DNA of 64,000 nucleotides from Galerina marginata (lineage: Eukaryota > Basidiomycota > Agaricomycetes > Agaricales > Galerinaceae): contig JAECYW010000015.1 of NCBI GenBank assembly GCA_023014335.1, positions 1,178,001-1,242,000 on the forward strand, in the 5' to 3' direction. How positions within the stretch are numbered: the first letter of the stretch is position 1; every line of letters begins with the position of its first letter. The translations under genes were made by a program, and so were the position numbers. Of this stretch, positions 60,138 through 64,000 are shown piece after piece. Under the pieces are notes generated by a model. That model worked only from the letters and a program-made list of their open reading frames with translations. It did not search any database and was not told where the DNA came from.

Positions 60138-63100
60138 AAGAGCATTTCTTCAATTTTCTTGTGAGCGTAATCTTGTCCGTCCCAGACGGTTGGCTACCAG
60201 GCGCGAAGAACACTAGATAGTGTTTTTCTCCCTGATAGCCATTCGCCTAAGGTGCATTTCTTCTTCGCTTCTCTGTGTCTCTATAGCTTGATAGGTATGA
60301 TCTCCTACGACTGTTCGCTACTTCAAGTTACTCTGTACCAAATCTGTACAATGTCGCTGCTTATCCGCCGTGTTTCGCCTATTTTATTTGCCATGCAATT
60401 TCTGTCTGTGGCGGTTGAAACGTCTACCTGATATATATCCTTGTATTTCTCGAATGTGCTCCTTAAATATAAATAATGCTGGTTTCTTTATGACCCTTCG
60501 ATACGCTGACGCTGACTGGCAATGATTCTTTCGTAATCTGAGTTGGAGTCAGGTAGCCGTTACGCTAAGTCAAGCCAATGTCCGTTTCCTGATTTCTTGC
60601 ATTGCTTACTTTACGGTATTTGGTGCCATATCCTCGAACGTCGTTCTGCTCCCACAAAATCCTTCAAACGTTCCCAGCGCTGGACGTGGGGTCAGCAGTA
60701 ACCCAGACATACTGCTTAACTTTTAAGCTTGGGGCGGAATGCGATCGAATTGCGCGGTGATGCGAACTGGATCCAATTTGGAGTCAGTGAAGGGCACAAG
60801 TCCTGAAACGTGTTCTTTTTTAAACGCACATCGCAGGGCGGTTCCGACTTCCAGTCGATGATCGTTAAGTTAACTGAAGAACCGCAAATGTGGAGAGCAA
60901 GGCAGACAACGTAGTCGAACGCAGACGAAGCTAATGTAGACAAAAGGCATGTATTCATTATCGACAACAGACGCTGGAGCCCCAAGTCGTACCTTTATGG
61001 ATGCTTTCGGCGCTTAGATAATAGTCTTGACGCTGGGTAATACCATAAGCAAAATAATCGTAGCTACAGATTGGGGTGAATGATTATAGATCAAGAAATG
61101 CTACTGCGGGGAAGCCAAGGGTGGCTTGACTTCGGGGGAGGGTAAAAGGACTCCTCAGTTGCCTCTGCGTCCTACAAACGATAGGCCTTGTGAGACTCCC
61201 AGACGATGTAGCTTATATAACAAGGAATTGAAACCAGGAAATAAAAAAGGCGATCTGTTGAACGACATCAATGCAGGGATGAAAGCACTGAACGGCAAAA
61301 TAGACACTGAAAGACACCCTCGGACTGTCATAGAAACAAAATATTGCAATCCGCAGACTATTAACTCCCGTACAGTTACGATCGGAAGAGACGCTGCCGA
61401 CAATCGCCATTCTGAAGGTGGTTAAGCAGAATTCCTTTTGGTGGCAACGTCCGCTCGGACAATCAAAACCTTTCAGATCCAGTTCGAGAAATGAGGCGCC
61501 GGTAGAGACGTATGGCGGAACTGGGAATTCTAGACAAGGCTTCCGAGTAGGCAGGATTCCACTTACCCTGCTACTCTTTCGTTGATGTCCTAGCCAGAAG
61601 GTCGAGAGCGTTCTTCACGGATTGCCTAGCATGAGCCAAGAGCCGTTAAAATCACAGACCCGCATGGAAAAATTTTGTGTCTCGTAAAGAAAGAGGTACC
61701 GAAGGATGGGTGTAACAAAGAGGTCGATCGTGATGTTCGCAGCTCAGTCCGAAGGAATCAGTATGATTGGGGCGGCAGGGGTTATGACAGTGTGAAACCT
61801 CAAAGCAGATAGGGTGACAGTCCTCTTTCCCTCGAGACCTTGGCCAAGTCCTATCAACGGTATTCAAGATGAGGAGGAGCAGTACACCACAGACGGGGAA
61901 TAACACGCACCTACATCGGAGCCTGACGAGTGCAACTTCAGTGCCGCAGCATCTGGAACCGCCTTCTACCTGCACATTAGATGTACGCTAACATAAAAAG
62001 AAAAGAACGTTACACAAAAATGAAAGAACATGAAAGACGTGGAGGCATACCTGAGATGATGTCATTCGTCAGAGAAGAGCATATTGGTGGTCATTCTTGA
62101 AATGAATCCGTAACATTAAAACATCGCTAGAGCATCGAAAAATAAAATAATAGCCTACCAGCAGGAAATGAGACATTAATTCAGTATCAGGGTCCTCGAG
62201 AATACCCTGAACACCTTGGCTGCTTGTCGAAGGAGTTTCAACACGTTAAACATCGAATGTCGAGTCAATGTAGAATGAGGCAATCCAGCTGAACCATACA
62301 GAACTGCACCGGTATAGCGAGTAGTGAGTAATGGCGAGAATCTATGATCGCCTGGCATCCGAAAACGTGAGTCGGACCTTACGAGGAAGCAGGATACGCA
62401 CCTGGTTCTCGAGTTCAAACTGTATGACGGTAACTGTAACAAAGCGAATTCGTCCCATGGTCCTACGTCTATTGAACTATTAGAAGTGTGGTAATGCATG
62501 GAGTAGAGTGTGATCCAACGAAAGCCGTCAGACAAGGCGAGGAACGACGGCAGGGTGGATGATGGAGCGAGAGAACTTGGAAAGAACTTGATAAAGCGAC
62601 ATGGCAGGGAAAGAACCGGACGCAGCCTTACGTAATGAGACGGACCGGGTTGACCCACCTTCACACGAACCCTGATGTTAAGATGTTAAGCTTCCCTCTT
62701 CCTTGTCCCAAGCCACCACCCTCCCTGGTCGTTCACTTTGTCCGCCCACGCCCTAGAATTTATATATCCTCCATTCCATGCTCTCCTCATCCACTCTACG
62801 CGATCGAAAAATCGGTAGACTCCTGGCTTTCATCTCGTTCCTTATTTTTTTTTTCTGATCCTTGCCGAAGCTTGGTTGTACTCGCACCACAAAACCTGAC
62901 AGATCATAGCTTTAGCGACTTTTGCGGTCTTCTGTGCACTGTCTTCTCATCCCACTCCCTTTTTTTGCCACGGCTCTTTGACGACTTTTCAGGCGATGCA
63001 TAGCTAAACGACGTCGCCTCACCGCATCGTGGAGGGCCTCGCTATCGAGGCAATTCTTGACGCTGTTATGCGCGTTACCAAGAATTTGCATCTCTAACGA

Positions 63101-63409
63101 GAAAAGTTGTGATACCTGCTTCTTTGCATCTGCGGTCTTTTCACCACCATTATCCCGAAATGGCGATGCGCCTCGCGCATGCGCAGTGCAAACGGTGTGC
63201 ATGTTCGGGCGAGTATTTCCCATACCAAGGAATCTCACCACGACGGTGAAAACAGGACCTTGATTGGTGGGGACCCATCTATGTGCACTTTCTGCACGCT
63301 TGGCCGCGACAGCGGTCCTACTGCAAGGCCGACTTGTCATTTCTCGTCGCGATGCTGCTGAGAGCAGATACCACTCTTCACTTCTCGAGCCTTATACATA
63401 CCGCTATCC
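60138..63409. other. No convincing gene
   Basis: A minus frame of 162 codons at 62176-62664 and plus frames at 61126-61425 and 62635-63003 are the longest; none has family motifs. Minus frames at 60716-60985 and 61652-61975 are equally unassigned. I see no RNA gene or transposon ends. Confidence 0.35.
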
Positions 63410-63640
63410 AAATTTCGTCCCCTTCGTTTGTCCAAATTCTGCGTAAAACTCAAGAGCCTAATACGTCGCCTCCGGTACTCCGTGTTATAATGACCCTTGT
63501 TCCCCGTGCATTTTCTGCCCGCTCAACACTCGGCGGTCAGCTATACACGATGATTAATAATTAAAGTCCAGATAACACTGGAGTACTCAGACGCGTTGCC
63601 GTAATGGCTTATGAAGGCGTTATGAGCCTATTGTCCTATG
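63410..63640. repeat. Direct repeat, copy 1
   Basis: Shares with 63773-64000, in order: AAATT(C/T)...TGTAAAACTCA-like, CTCCGTGTT, CCCTTGTTCCCCGTGC against CCTTCGTTCTCCGTGC, TCTGCCCGCTCAA and AACACTGGAG. Spacing about 363 bp. No ORF. Confidence 0.55.
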
Positions 63641-63772
63641 AACGGCCTCCTCTCCTATATCCCGTTGTATGAGAACTTCCAACACCGAAATGTACATATC
63701 GAGGAACCGACCTTTGTTGAGGTTTGGGGAGCTGTCTTCCCCTCAAATTTCTGCTAGTTCCTTATTAGTGGG

Positions 63773-64000
63773 GCGTTCAAATTCTGCAGTTTCGTTTCCA
63801 AATTCCTTGTAAAACTCACAAACCCAATGCCGTCGTTTCTGGTCCTCCGTGTTTCGCTGACCTTCGTTCTCCGTGCCCTATCTGCCCGCTCAAAATTCGG
63901 CAGCCAGTAAGACACGGCGATAGAAGGACTTTTTCCAAGCAACACTGGAGGACCCATACACGCTCGGAACCATTATCGTCCTAGGCTTATGACGCCATTT
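63773..64000. repeat. Direct repeat, copy 2 (runs to the window end)
   Basis: Partner of 63410-63640. The unit may continue outside the window as a longer array. Confidence 0.55.

Overview
The window looks like nuclear DNA of a filamentous basidiomycete, most likely an Agaricomycete and plausibly Agaricales. Genes carry many short introns of about 47-75 nt with GTRNGT donors and CTRAY branch points. The families visible are typical of mushrooms: DUF6699 proteins, a class II secreted haem peroxidase, a C2-NACHT-ankyrin NLR, an alpha-kinase, a MUP1-like permease and a WD40/coiled-coil protein. All calls come from reading the sequence; no database search was run.

Left part (1-13.5 kb): the end of a two-helix membrane protein on the minus strand, a tandem pair of DUF6699 genes duplicated together with their promoters (2.0-5.8 kb), the mitochondrial ATP synthase subunit g gene (ATP20), then about 6 kb in which I see no gene.

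Secretome part (13.5-27 kb): a 13-exon class II peroxidase with an atypical Mn site and no catalytic Trp, a secreted carboxymuconate-cyclase-like beta-propeller, a 0.5-kb direct repeat, and a short-chain dehydrogenase that lacks the usual catalytic Tyr, followed by the decayed remnant of a second copy.

Middle part (27.9-40 kb): a 19-exon amino-acid permease (minus strand) with one GC-AG intron and two micro-exons, a perfect 27-bp hairpin, a possible 74-aa small gene with a TATA box, an HMG-box transcription factor and an unrecognised multi-exon gene.

NLR/transposon part (40.1-52.9 kb) is the most unusual stretch. One NLR gene (minus strand: C2-like region, NACHT, winged-helix region, ten ankyrin repeats) is split by a 7,574-bp DNA transposon at 42399-49972. 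The transposon has about 725-bp terminal inverted repeats starting TAC and a 6-bp target duplication GACGAG. It encodes a DDE/integrase-type transposase (plus strand, frameshifted) and, in divergent orientation, a zinc-ribbon alpha-kinase (minus strand, apparently intact). A second insertion of about 951 bp with 11-bp inverted ends sits in the same NLR just downstream.

Right part (53-64 kb): an unrecognised minus-strand gene, a GC-rich island with two tandem copies of a three-intron module, a cluster of GCGAAGCG-type short palindromes, a WD40 plus coiled-coil gene, and a tail with a repeated 0.36-kb unit but no recognisable gene.
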